Below the pieces are notes generated by a model that saw nothing but the letters and a program-made list of their open reading frames with translations, searched no databases and was not told the origin of the DNA. DNA of 64,000 nt. Source: Truepera sp965215315 (GTDB lineage: Bacteria > Deinococcota > Deinococci > Deinococcales > Trueperaceae). The stretch spans positions 2,294,001 to 2,358,000 of the forward strand of contig CBDCDB010000008.1 of NCBI GenBank assembly GCA_965215315.1, written 5' to 3'. Shown here one piece after another: positions 53,591 to 62,135 of the stretch; positions within the stretch are counted from its first letter, which is position 1; the number at the start of each line of letters is the position of its first letter. A program made the position numbers and the translations under genes.

Positions 53591-53905
53591 CTGAGCCTCC
53601 AGCTGGTAGAAAAAACTTGGGAATGCTATCCCAGCATTGCTTTACGGCTTGTTTACCTTCGGGCAAGACAAAGTGCGGTTTGAGCGTCCCAGTACACGCA
53701 CTGTCAGGGGTCTGCGAGGGGTTGGCGACAAAGGCCGCCGCGACGTCTTTAGCGCACTGGCTAAACGTGATGACGCCGTGACCGGCACCGGCTCAAACTC
53801 TCCTCGGTGCGTGCGTTCCACAAGGGCGGGGTCTGGGTGCCGAATAAACCCGACACAACCGAAGTTGACACGTCGCTCGAGACCAGGCTCGAGCCTACTC
53901 TGGTA
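53577..53905 (-). pseudogene. C-terminal remnant of an S33/TAP-like alpha/beta hydrolase
   Basis: Two minus-strand frames read as one protein. SSDVSTSVVSGLFGTQTPPLWNARTEESLSR comes first. After a frame change near 53795 it continues AGAGHGVITFSQCAKDVAAAFVANP ... KPHFVLPEG to TAG at 53577-53579. These are the late catalytic Asp (degenerate here, GTQTPP) and His (GHGV) motifs and the TAP-like C-terminal domain of tripeptidyl-aminopeptidase-type hydrolases. Most of the gene is lost and its upstream edge runs into the MmpS-like gene. Confidence 0.65.
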
Positions 53906-54317
53906 GGGTGTCCTGAACAGAAAAATCGTCGCAGAACTCGGTGCTGCAGTCGAACAGGGCTTGACCGACGACTTCACCGTCTTGAACAGCCCGGTAACTG
54001 AGCCTTACCGTACCGCCGTCGGCGCTGGCGTCGGCGGACAAAGAAACGTCACTACCGGGGTCGGCCTGTACTGTGCGCGACCAATCGTCTGACAAGGGGG
54101 TGTAGTTGACTAACAGCTCATCATCCTCGAGCCACTGCACCTCATTAACCGAAGCCGAGCCGCTGACCTCGATAGTGTAAACAACCTGAACAGAATCTTC
54201 AAAAGGTGCACCGGAACCGCTGCCGGTATCGTCAAAGCTGAAAAGACAACCTGTTAAGAGAACATTCAGGGCCAAAGGTACACCCCATATAGTAACCAGA
54301 CAGCGCTTAAAGGTCAT
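53895..54317 (-). CDS. MmpS-like small lipoprotein
   Basis: 140 residues; ATG 54317 with AGGAG ahead. Hydrophobic N-terminus ending LLTGCLFSF (lipobox). The rest reads QVVYTIEVSGSASVNEVQWLEDDELLVNYTPLSDDWSRTVQADPGSDVSLSADASADGGTVRLSYRAVQDGEVVGQ, close in pattern to the beta-sandwich MmpS/membrane-associated family (V-x-Y-E-V-x-G-S-A at the start, paired Cys at the end: FDCSTEFCDD). Function is unknown outside mycobacteria, where MmpS partners MmpL transporters. There is no transporter nearby. Confidence 0.75.
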   Translation of the reverse strand: MTFKRCLVTIWGVPLALNVLLTGCLFSFDDTGSGSGAPFEDSVQVVYTIEVSGSASVNEVQWLEDDELLVNYTPLSDDWSRTVQADPGSDVSLSADASADGGTVRLSYRAVQDGEVVGQALFDCSTEFCDDFSVQDTLPE

Positions 54318-54914
54318 ACGAAACTCCTAACAGGTCGTGAAACTTACCGTGCAGTCCGAGACTGCGACTTTGCACGTTCTAGCTTTCAAATACGCGTTTT
54401 TTGTTGTGGGTTCGCTCAGCGGTCATACTGAGGTTGATTTCTCCAAAAATCTTACGGGCTTTAAGTTCTACTCGAGAATCTGTACCGGAAGAGTTTGTTG
54501 CCGGGGTCAGTACGCCGCTGCTCGAGGTATACGCCGCATCTGCCGCGTCCGTAGCGAACTGTTTAGTGACTGGGTAGGTCACATTGAAACCGCGGGTGGC
54601 AAGTTCTTCAACGTCGATAAGATAAGCTGTCAGAAGCCGCCACAAGTAGCGTTTGCTAAAGCAAGTTTGAAAAAATCGTGCATTTGCTACCCCCAAACGC
54701 GTTTTCTTGCCCTTTATCTTAGTCCGGACAATTTCTTAGGCACTATTAAAAACTTCACACCGAAGCAACTCCCGTTGGGGATTGGGCTCGAGGTTGAGAG
54801 CAGTTTTTCGGCTTAGGTGCTCAGGTAATTGTCAGCTGCTAAAGGTGGTTGACAGCAGCTTACTACTGTAGCGAAGCTCGAGGCGTCCCCACCCCGCGCA
54901 GGGTAAAAACAGGG
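54318..54914. other. Gap between MmpS-like gene and uvsE
   Basis: 597 bases. The only candidate gene is the 105-residue minus-strand frame at 54379-54696 (separate entry). The stretch 54697-54914 holds nothing recognised except the GGG just before the uvsE start. Confidence 0.4.
54379..54696 (-). CDS. Hypothetical protein (uncertain)
   Basis: A 105-residue frame with ordinary composition for this genome: DVEELATRGFNVTYPVTKQFATDAADAAYTSSSG and SRVELKARKIFGEINLSMTAE. I recognise no family. It lies upstream of, and in the same direction as, the MmpS-like gene. No good ribosome-binding site is seen, so it may be a remnant or a chance frame. Confidence 0.25.
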   Translation of the reverse strand: MGVANARFFQTCFSKRYLWRLLTAYLIDVEELATRGFNVTYPVTKQFATDAADAAYTSSSGVLTPATNSSGTDSRVELKARKIFGEINLSMTAERTHNKKRVFES

Positions 54915-55805
54915 ATGAAACTGAGACACCTGGGTTACGCCTGCACCAACGTCACGCTGTCTTGTACCACGGGCCGCACCCTCCGACTCGCCAACTTGAA
55001 CGAGGCCAGGGCCGCTGAAGTTATCGCTGAAAACCTAAAAACCTTACTGAATGTTTTACGGTGGAACCTAGAGCGAGATATCCGCTTTTTCCGGGTTTCG
55101 TCGGCGGTGATTCCGCTCGCCTCACACGAAGCGTTCTCTTTCGAGTGGCAGACGCACTTTGAAGCTGAGCTGAAAGAAATCCGTACTTTTGTGGCTGAGC
55201 ATAACTTGCGGCTCTCTATGCACCCCGGTCAGTACACCGTTTTGAACGCGCCCCGGCCCGAAATTGTACAAAAAGCCGTTGCAGAGTTGGAATATCACGC
55301 CGCTTTCTTGGACGCGGTTGACCCCGCACAGGGCACCATGACGCTGCACGTCGGCGGCGCTTACGGCGATAAGGCTGCGTCACTAGGGCGTTTTGCAAAA
55401 AACTTCGCGCAGCTCTCCCCTGCGGCACAAAAGCGCTTGACCTTAGAAAATGACGACCGCACCTACACGGCTGGCGAGGTTTTGGGGCTCTGCGAAAAGC
55501 TCGGCGTCCCGATGATTTTCGACTTCTGGCATCACAAGCTCAACCCGACCGCTGAAACGTGGGACGCCGATTTAGAGGCGCTACTCCCGAAGATTGTAGC
55601 TACTTGGGGCACACGTATACCGAAGTTTCACCTGTCATCAGCGCGGGGACTCGGCACTGCCCACGCCGACCTGATTGAACCGGTAGATTTTGGGCAAGTT
55701 GAACATTATTTAGGCGGTTTCGGCGGGGATAGACCTTATGATCTGATGCTCGAGGCCAAACTCAAAGAGGTGGCGCTATTACAGCTTTTGGAAAAGACAA
55801 CATAG
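54915..55805 (+). CDS. uvsE: UV DNA damage endonuclease
   Basis: 296 residues from ATG 54915 (MKLRHLGYACTNVTL), of UvdE/UvsE length. Metal-binding motifs: FRVSSAVIPLASHE, RLSMHPGQYTVLNAP, TMTLHVGGAYGDKAA, LTLENDDRTYTAGEVL, PMIFDFWHHKLNP, and KFHLSSARG, which together supply the TIM-barrel Mn2+ ligands. It nicks 5' to pyrimidine dimers, starting an alternative excision repair. It is known in Deinococcus, Thermus and Bacillus. It is monocistronic, with a small membrane protein downstream. Confidence 0.95.
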   Translation: MKLRHLGYACTNVTLSCTTGRTLRLANLNEARAAEVIAENLKTLLNVLRWNLERDIRFFRVSSAVIPLASHEAFSFEWQTHFEAELKEIRTFVAEHNLRLSMHPGQYTVLNAPRPEIVQKAVAELEYHAAFLDAVDPAQGTMTLHVGGAYGDKAASLGRFAKNFAQLSPAAQKRLTLENDDRTYTAGEVLGLCEKLGVPMIFDFWHHKLNPTAETWDADLEALLPKIVATWGTRIPKFHLSSARGLGTAHADLIEPVDFGQVEHYLGGFGGDRPYDLMLEAKLKEVALLQLLEKTT

Positions 55806-55884
55806 GCAGACGTAGAAACTCGAGCTGCGCCGTAAAAGTGGTAAATCTCCCGAGCCGCTAGAGCAAAAAAAATAAAATGAGCCG

Positions 55885-56310
55885 GTGGGATTTGTAAGAA
55901 CACTACGTTGGGTCTTGGTTTTAGCCGCGCCGATAGTCGGTTACTACGTGGCATTTGCTCTTTGCTTCGGCATCACTTACGCTGTCACACTTTTTTGCCC
56001 TTTGCCACTGACAGACTCAGGTATCTGTACAGTGTTCAGGTCTGACCGCGCAGAGTTCATACTGTTTCTGTTAGGACTTCCCGCACTCGCTGCTTTTTTC
56101 GTCGTACTGTTTCCGACCTTGCTCGCACCGAAAGAGCGCCTCAACGTCGCTAAGGTTGCGGGTGTTGCAGGAAGTATTGCCGCTCTTCTGTTAGGCGTTC
56201 CGGTAGCAGTCTCGTCTCCTATCGTTCTCTTGGCTGTGCTTGTAGCGCTCGTTTCTGGCGTACTGACGGTACTTCTCATTAGATGGTCGATAAGAAAGCC
56301 GTCTGTATAA
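55885..56310 (+). CDS. Hypothetical four-helix membrane protein
   Basis: 141 residues from GTG 55885. Four hydrophobic segments are seen (about 5-30, 53-75, 87-107, 112-133), the last followed by a basic RWSIRKPSV end. The first loop has two Cys (CPLPLTDSGIC) that may form a disulfide outside the membrane. No family is recognised. A purine-rich GAGCC-like site is weak. It stands alone. Confidence 0.55.
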   Translation: MGFVRTLRWVLVLAAPIVGYYVAFALCFGITYAVTLFCPLPLTDSGICTVFRSDRAEFILFLLGLPALAAFFVVLFPTLLAPKERLNVAKVAGVAGSIAALLLGVPVAVSSPIVLLAVLVALVSGVLTVLLIRWSIRKPSV

Positions 56311-56467
56311 ACACAGTGACAAGCCCGTAGAACCGGGCAACCCTCACACGCTGGTCGTTCAGACGAGAATATTCTGCCACAAATAGTCGAAACCAACCTG
56401 CTGTACTCCGTATCTCAACAAGCCGCCGCAGCCTCTATAAGGCGCTGTGCGCCGCACGGAGGTAACT

Positions 56468-58032
56468 GTGCAACGCCCCGCAAAACAGCTTTTATTGGTC
56501 GCAGTTTTACTCTCATTAGCCGCCTGTAACCGAAACGAATTTGTACCCACTGAACCGAGCACCACGCCGGGTGCCGGAGACGCGAGCGTCACCATCTTGC
56601 AAGGAGACACGTTCGATAAGGGCATGGCGTCACTTGCGTTGCCCGGCCTGAGTTCCGAAGAGCGCGTCGCAGTGATTCCGGTTTACGGCACCTAAGACGT
56701 GAGCGTTCCCGACGTCAGGTTTTCTCTCGGTACCGCAGGGCTTAAAACTGCGCTGACGCCGACCGCCAAGCCGGACAAGACTGAGGCGTTGTCCCCACGT
56801 GCGCTCCAAGAGCAGCGGCGGCTCGAGCGTTTCCAAAAGACCTCGGCTCAAGCTGCCGAACTGCGCCGCACCGGAACCTTAAACCTTAAAGAACAGCGGT
56901 AAGGCGAGCTGGGCGCTCAAAATCTGGACGACAACTGCCCCGCACCCTACACGGTAGGTTCAACCACGTGCGACTTCTACTTTTACGATTTTGAAGCGGA
57001 AGACGAGCGTTTGGTCGATACCACCTTGCGTTTTGAAAGCGCCAACGCCTACTGGTTTGTTGACGACGTGTACGCCGATGAGTTCACGCCGGAGCAGCTA
57101 GAGCGCCTCGCAGGGATTTTTGAAGAAGACATCGTGCCGGTAGACACAGAGTATTTCGGCCCCTTCCCCGACTTTGACAACAACGGCAAAATCTTTATCG
57201 TCTTTTCCCACCTTGACGCCTACGGTTATGTTGACTACAACGACCTTTTCGACAATGACGAAGTTTTAGCCGAAACCGGCTATCACAGCAACGAGGGCGA
57301 CATCTTTTACGCCTACTTGCCGAGCGACAACGAAGCGTTCGGGTTCGACCGTGAGAGCTACTTTACCGAAAACCTGCCCTCAACGTTGGTTCATGAACTC
57401 AAACACCTTATCGCGGGCGGCATTCGCCTGAGTCTGCCTGAAGATGAGTTTCTCGGTCTCGAGGAATCTTGGGCGGAGGAGGCTTCGGCGGTCGCGGCTG
57501 AAGAGCTGTCGCTTTACGGCAGCGCAGTAACGGGCTACGCGCAGGGCGCAGCAGCCGACGCGCTGGCCGACCCCGAGGCGTACCGCATCGTCGATGACGA
57601 CGAGGAAGCGGGGCCGGAAGGGTTCAGTTACTACGGCTATGATTTCCTCTTCCTGTGGCGCGTCGCCGAGCGTGTCGGGCACGAGACCTTCTGGAAAGCA
57701 TGGACGGCGGGGCCGGAAACGGGCGTTGCCAACATCGAAAAGAACGCCGCAGAACTCGGTTCATTTGCCGACATGATGACCAACTGGGCCGTTTCGGTGA
57801 TGTTCGACCATACCGGCAAGCTGCCGGATTACGATTACGAAAGTCTCAATTTGCGTCACGGTACCTGGCAGAACCCCTGGTACAGTGCGCCGCTTTCGGC
57901 GGACTCGAGCCGAACCCGCTCGCCCTCTAACTCGGTTGCGGCGACGACCAAGGCGCAGCTGTCACCGTGCGCTCAGCAGACCCTGACGCGCGCGTAGCGG
58001 TCGTACGCTTTACGGGCGACCTACCCTATTAG
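56468..58032 (+). pseudogene. M30-like metallopeptidase lipoprotein with three in-frame TAA codons
   Basis: GTG 56468 follows GGAGG. The reading encodes a lipoprotein signal (LLLVAVLLSLAACNRNE), then continues in one frame through TAA at 56693-56695 and TAA at 56900-56902 into a peptidase domain. That domain has DNNGKIFIVFSHLDAYGYVDYNDLF, STLVHELKHLIAGG (HExxH-type) and EESWAEEASAVAAEELSLYG, resembling hyicolysin-type M30 peptidases. Near 57890 it shifts frame into LEPNPLAL, a third TAA (57928-57930), then LGCGDDQGAAVTVRSADPDARVAVVRFTGDLPY. All three stops could be CAA changed by one transition. Probably inactivated recently. Confidence 0.75.
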
Positions 58033-58048
58033 AACCTTACCCACCGAA

Positions 58049-58627
58049 GTGCGCTGCGCGTTCGTTTTACGGCTGATTACGACCAGTCTAAGTATGTTCG
58101 GCTGGGGGCTCGCCGCGAGCCCTTACCAACCACTCAGTCTAGCGGACGCGCTGCACGCACCACCCGGAACGCTCGTAAGGGTTTGGGGGCGTTTTCAGAC
58201 AGAAACGCAGGGGCAGGCGCGGATTGACGGGCAACTCGTCAGCGGCAAGCAGGCGCTGCCCGTAGCAGGTCAGGTGTTCGACTGGCAACCTGAACCGGGA
58301 ACGCTCGCTGAGCTGTGGGGAAGGCTCGAGCCCGGCCCCGTCTTAAAGTTCCACAACGGACGCAGTCCCGGTGAGACGCGCCGCCCACGTCCGACACCGA
58401 CCCTGCACGAAGGAAAAACGGTGCGGGTGTGGCTCGAGGTTCGCGCTGCTGGCCCCGCCCGTTTTTCTTTTGTTCAAGGTGTTACCGAAGACCGCCGCGT
58501 CTTTTTCTTACCCCGTTACGAAGGTCGTCTCAGCCTCGTCTGTTTACGCGGTGAAGTCGGGTTTCTCAGCGGGCCGAGTGGACGTCGGACGTTCCTGCGA
58601 GGGGCGACGCCCTGCAAGATGACGTGA
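58049..58627 (+). CDS. Hypothetical secreted protein
   Basis: 192 residues from GTG 58049. A hydrophobic N-terminus (FVLRLITTSLSMFGWGLAAS) looks like a signal peptide. The remainder has OB-fold-like alternation (PPGTLVRVWGRFQTETQGQARIDGQLV ... TLAELWGRLEPGPVLKFHNGR), and a second similar half VRVWLEVRAAGPARFSFVQGV. No family is recognised. It follows the M30-like pseudogene by 16 bases and may once have been in its operon. Confidence 0.55.
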   Translation: MRCAFVLRLITTSLSMFGWGLAASPYQPLSLADALHAPPGTLVRVWGRFQTETQGQARIDGQLVSGKQALPVAGQVFDWQPEPGTLAELWGRLEPGPVLKFHNGRSPGETRRPRPTPTLHEGKTVRVWLEVRAAGPARFSFVQGVTEDRRVFFLPRYEGRLSLVCLRGEVGFLSGPSGRRTFLRGATPCKMT

Positions 58628-58628
58628 G

Positions 58629-58730
58629 ATATAGCACTTAAGCAGCTAGAAGCTACCGTAATTACCTCAGAATGTGCGTGCTAGACGGTTTAGTCGAAGG
58701 TGGGAGCGTCCGTTCCCAGATGATACCTAC
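58629..58730 (-). repeat. Intergenic repeat copy 3 (long form)
   Basis: The reverse complement reads GTAGGTATCATCTGGGAACG ... AAACCGTCTAGCACGCACAT ... TAATTACGGTAGCTTCTAGC ... GTGCTATAT and aligns with copy 2 over about 100 bases. Confidence 0.85.
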
Positions 58731-58820
58731 TATCTTTTAAGCTGTCAGCAAAAATCAGTCAGCCTGCTGTTATAGGCGGCAACGGCAGGCTGACGTTCAA
58801 ACGGCAAACTTTATAAGGTT

Positions 58821-58917
58821 AGCAGGTATCATCTGGTCGGCAACGCTCTCAGCATAAATTTGGGGCTAGCACGTACATTCTGAGATGATGCTTGTGTCAA
58901 TCTTTCTTGGAAATGCT
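58821..58917 (+). repeat. Intergenic repeat copy 7
   Basis: AGCAGGTATCATCTGGTCGG, then CTAGCACGTACATTCTGAGA and tail GTGTCAATCTTTCTTGGAAA ending TGCTA. It shares the tail of copy 6 and lies directly beyond the stop of the E3-binding-like gene. Confidence 0.85.
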
Positions 58918-58921
58918 AGGT

Positions 58922-59506
58922 TTAAGAGAAAAGCTTTCGTAACCAGGCGAAGGCTCGCCACCTTCTGACGGGTTCCACCTCTACTTCTAGCGGCTCATCG
59001 CGCTTTTGAAACGCCTCGAGCTGCAAGCGAGCTTGCGCTTCGGCTTCTCTTAGCAGCTCAAGTTCAGCCTCGAGGAGGGTATTTTGCTCCCGTAAGGAGC
59101 CGACCTGCATAAGCGCTTGCTGATGCACCTTGGCTGTGACTTGCAGCTGGGCTCGAGCCTTTGCGAGTGCCACGGTATCGGCTACGGCCTCGGCTGAACT
59201 TCCCTGCGTAGAGGTTGACGGAGGGGGCTGCACGGGTTCTTCTCGCTCAGGCTCTTTTTGTTCAGGGTCTTTTTGTTCGAGGTCTTCTTCAAGCTCTTTT
59301 TGCTCAGGGTTTTCTTGGTTCAGTTCTTTTTCTGCAAGGCTCCCAGAGACAGTCTTTTCAAGGGTGTTGTCGTCAGCAGCGTTGAGATAGTCAAGCACGC
59401 TTCGCGCCGTAATTTTCCCCTCGAGCTGCTTTTCTCTAAGTTTGGAGAGGTCAACGTTGTAGGCTTCAGCCAACCGCTGAGCTAGGGGGGAAATATCATC
59501 TGCCAC
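58922..59506 (-). CDS. E3-binding-domain-like coiled-coil protein
   Basis: 194 residues. Residues 5-41 (SPLAQRLAEAYNVDLSKLREKQLEGKITARSVLDYL) match the peripheral-subunit-binding domain of 2-oxoacid dehydrogenase E2 chains: SPxAxxLAxxxxVDLxxLxGxGxxGxITxxDV. Residues 42-95 are a Glu/Gln/Pro-rich spacer with several EQK(D/E)PEQKEPE units. Residues 105-170 form a coiled coil (AKVHQQALMQVGSLREQNTLLEAELELLREAEAQ), and the C-terminus VRRWRAFAWLRKLFS is an amphipathic, basic-aromatic helix that could touch membrane. There is no lipoyl or acyltransferase domain. Binding to lipoamide dehydrogenase is possible but unproven. Confidence 0.75.
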   Translation of the reverse strand: MADDISPLAQRLAEAYNVDLSKLREKQLEGKITARSVLDYLNAADDNTLEKTVSGSLAEKELNQENPEQKELEEDLEQKDPEQKEPEREEPVQPPPSTSTQGSSAEAVADTVALAKARAQLQVTAKVHQQALMQVGSLREQNTLLEAELELLREAEAQARLQLEAFQKRDEPLEVEVEPVRRWRAFAWLRKLFS

Positions 59507-59864
59507 GACAACTGCTCCTTGAGGTAACTATACCAGATAGCTTGGGGCTGCTGAACGTACTTCTAGGCTGTAACACCGGTCCCGATTGATTCCTAAGCCA
59601 TTAGAGCGTAGCGAGTAGGAAAAAATACGGATGGAGCGTTATGGACTATCGCTGAACGCCTTTCTCGGCGCTGGGGGATTGAGCGGAATCCGTGTAACCT
59701 CGGGCGGCGCGTCGCCTGAATCTAAACAACGTTGCCTAGACCAGAAAGATGAGACACTGCTCGTGCGTTCCGTAACGGTTTTTTGGAAAGCTCCGGTTAA
59801 ACGACCGTAAGCCCGCTATATTTAGAAGTTGGCTCTATGTAACCTGAGATGCTGTGTTGATTTG
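59507..59864. other. Gap between the coiled-coil gene and the IS110 transposase
   Basis: 358 bases. A minus-strand frame near 59600-59760 reads GDAPPEVTRIPLNPPAPRKAFSDSP to a stop, possibly the tail of a lost gene. GTTGGCTCTATGTA at 59828-59841 repeats the end of the IS1595-type element (62702-62715). A weak match to the right half of the intergenic repeat lies near 59545-59570. Confidence 0.4.
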
Positions 59865-60818
59865 TCAAGCTTGAACTGAAGTTGGCTGGAAGGGTTTCCT
59901 GTGCGTAAGCACGCCAAAGATCATCCTTAGCAGTTTAGCCATACATGCTACCACCGCCGCCTTTTTATGTTTACCATGCCTCACCAGACGTTCAAAGAAG
60001 TCCTTAACGACAGGATTAAAACGAATAGCTGCGAGGCACGGCATGTACAAGATATGCCGCAAGTAGGCAGAACCTAAGCGTGAGATATGGCTTGGTTGAG
60101 CCACGCTCGTACCGGAGGTAAACTGGGTAGGTGTCAGCCCAACAAAGGCGACTAGCTTGCGTGCTGTAGCAAACCGCGCTACCGAGCCTAACTCTGCCAG
60201 GAGCAGACACGCAGTCCGAATCCCAATCCCAGGAATGCTCGTCAACAACAAGAGTTCGTGCTCGTTCGAACGCTTCGTCTCCAGCTCGAGCTCATTCTCC
60301 AGGGCTTGCTTTTCTACTGCTAGTGAGGCCATGCGCCGCTTCAGGGAAGTCACCACCTCGGGATGAACCTGACCATGTTCGGCTGCCTCGAGCCGGTTCT
60401 TGAGTCGCGTCAGGTCCTTCGCTAGCGCCTGAATTTCCCGAGCGAGCGATTGCCGTAGCGGACTCACGGCGAGGGTGGGAGCAGGTTGCCGCTCTTTGAC
60501 GTAAACCGCTAGCCACAAGGCGTCCGCTTTATCGGTTTTGTTACGGCGGTGCTGGCGCTTCATGAAATAGCTGACCTGGGCTGGATTAAGGATGCTCACG
60601 CTCACGTAAGTGCCTTGTAAGGTCGCAGCAAGACGCCGGTGGTAGGAGCCCGTTGCTTCTAGGGCCAGACGGCAGTTCGGAAAGAATTCGAGCCAAGTTA
60701 GCAGCTCACGATGGCCTTCTGGGGTGTTACCAAACTTTCCCCGATGGATTTCACCGGTATCAAGGAGTGCAGCCACGTCCAGGCTGAGTTTGCTTACGTC
60801 GATGCCTACAAACGTCAT
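59865..60818 (-). CDS. IS110-family transposase
   Basis: 317 residues, apparently intact. The N-terminal RuvC-like DEDD domain starts TFVGIDVSKLSLDVA and has LALEATGSYHRRLAATL and NKTDKADALWLAVYV. The C-terminal Tnp2 domain has LLLTSIPGIGIRTACLLLAELGSVARFATARKLVAFVGLTPTQFTSGTS and ends with LRHILYMPCLAAIRFNP. IS110 elements have no inverted ends and are directed by a bridge RNA encoded beside the gene. A 190-base structured-looking leader lies upstream. Confidence 0.92.
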   Translation of the reverse strand: MTFVGIDVSKLSLDVAALLDTGEIHRGKFGNTPEGHRELLTWLEFFPNCRLALEATGSYHRRLAATLQGTYVSVSILNPAQVSYFMKRQHRRNKTDKADALWLAVYVKERQPAPTLAVSPLRQSLAREIQALAKDLTRLKNRLEAAEHGQVHPEVVTSLKRRMASLAVEKQALENELELETKRSNEHELLLLTSIPGIGIRTACLLLAELGSVARFATARKLVAFVGLTPTQFTSGTSVAQPSHISRLGSAYLRHILYMPCLAAIRFNPVVKDFFERLVRHGKHKKAAVVACMAKLLRMIFGVLTHRKPFQPTSVQA

Positions 60819-61005
60819 CTCGTCCTCCAGCTTGGGTCCGGCTCTAGGCCACCACCGCTCGCATACTTGCAGATCCGGCCTTAACGGCTCAGGATGCTGG
60901 TTCGGAGTCTTGGTGATGGGTTGAGCAGGCCTATCTCAGGTACGAGCTCAAACGCTCAGGTTCGGAGTCGGCCTTACTCTTGACCCGCACTCAACATACA
61001 AGTTC
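60819..61005 (-). ncRNA. Candidate IS110 bridge-RNA region
   Basis: A non-coding stretch of about 190 bases directly upstream of the transposase, the position and size of the bridge RNA of IS110-group elements. GGTTCGGAGTC occurs at 60899-60909 and again at 60959-60969 (plus strand), with a related GTTCGGGGTT near 61002. The repeats may form paired loops. Structure and ends were not computed. Confidence 0.35.
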
Positions 61006-61010
61006 GGGGT

Positions 61011-61251
61011 TTATAGCAGAGCCGGTAGCTGGGCCACCTCTTTTGGAAGACGGATCGAGGGCTTTTTAGGTTGAAGTGTATAAGCGATCAGACCGGCGAT
61101 CAGATTAACAGCAAAGTTAGCGGGGCTGCGGTGCCGGGTATGCTCGCTTTGCGAGATGTTTTTAAGCTGGTCGTTGATCGTTTCGATGATGAAGCGCTTG
61201 CGGAGCAGAAGTCTGTCGGCGAGTGGCATAAACCTGGCTTTCATGTTTTTA
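61011..61251 (-). pseudogene. IS982-family transposase, C-terminal piece
   Basis: Encodes KNMKARFMPLADRLLLRKRFIIETINDQLKNISQSEHTRHRSPANFAVNLIAGLIAYTLQPKKPSIRL, the conserved end of IS982 transposases, up to the stop at 61011. Its upstream part continues at 62136-62316 on the other side of an IS5 insertion. Confidence 0.85.
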
Positions 61252-62135
61252 GAGGGTGTTTTGGAATAGGTTCACCGGTTTCTCCAGGGTGTGTGGTTAG
61301 TTTGAGCAAGGCGCTTGGTGATAAAGTCGCGACTTGCGAGATAGATAAAGGCTTCGCTCGAGGCGGGGAGGGTTTCATAATCTTTGCTGAGCCTGCGGTA
61401 GTTTCCTAACCAAGCAAACGTGCGCTCCACAACCCAGCGCCTGGCTTGTAGGCCAAAGCCTTTCTTAACACGACGAGCGACGATTTCAAGCACGATACCG
61501 AAACACAAAAGGATACGGTTGCTGAAAGCAGTGCCCTTATAACCCCGGTCGAGCCACAAATGCTACAACCTCGGTACATGAGGTTTGCTGTGGTTTAAGA
61601 GTAGTGACAGCCCTTTGCGTTCAGGTACATTCGCGCTCGTCACCAACACACTCAGCACCAGCCCGAGGGTATCCACCAGCAGATGCCTTTTCTTGCCGTT
61701 AACGCTCTTGGCTCCGTCAAAGCCGTTACCGTGCAAGCTTCCTGCTTTGACCGATTGGCTATCAGCACAACCGGCGCTCGGTTCTTCGTTACGCTCAAGC
61801 CTTTTCCTTAACGCACGCCGCAAGTGCTTGTTGAGCTTGCGCCACAGCCCCACCGCTCGCCACTTCGCAAAGTGGTAGTACACGCTTTGCCACGCGGGGA
61901 AAGTCGCCTGGTAAGTCTCGCTAGGTGCAGCCGTTTCTCAGCACATAGCGCATAGCATCAAGCAGTACTCTGAGTTCATAACCCGTCTTGCGCCCTCTTC
62001 TTGGTTCAGGCAGCAACTTGAGTGAGTAGGGCTCGAGCACCTTCCATTCAGCGTCTTTTAAGTCCGTTGTATACTGCTTTCGCTTGACCATTCACCCCTA
62101 CCTAAACATAGGTGGGGGATTTCCCAAACACCCTC
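61252..62135 (-). mobile_element. IS5-family (IS427-type) element inserted in the IS982 remnant
   Basis: Ends GAGGGTGTTTT (61252) and AAACACCCTC (to 62135) are inverted, and TA is duplicated at 61250-61251 and 62136-62137. Removing the 884 bp and one TA restores the IS982 reading as ...SLRKNMK..., so the insertion boundaries are exact. Confidence 0.85.
61272..62091 (-). pseudogene. IS5-family transposase, multiply disrupted
   Basis: Starts at ATG 62091 (MVKRKQYTTDLKDAEWKVLEPY). It is interrupted by TAG at 61921-61923 (where relatives have Trp in GCxWRDLP), a C4 run near 61897 that shifts frame, and a further break near 61560. The remaining frames carry QSVYYHFAKWRAVGLW, CADSQSVKAGSLHGNGFDGAKSVNGKKRHLLVDTLG (first catalytic Asp) and WLDRGYKGTAF, then WVVERTFAWLGNYRRLSKDYE (the Y-x-x-x-R-x-x-x-x-x-x-E-like end). 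The protein cannot be made intact without multiple recoding events, so it is dead. Confidence 0.85.

Noticed and set aside
53642..53977. 111-residue minus-strand frame
   Set aside because: Neighbouring frames carry the recognisable S33 hydrolase remnant; this frame has Arg/Pro-rich shadow composition.
54337..54816. 159-residue plus-strand frame upstream of uvsE
   Set aside because: No motif or signal, and it overlaps a minus-strand frame with more natural composition; neither is convincing.
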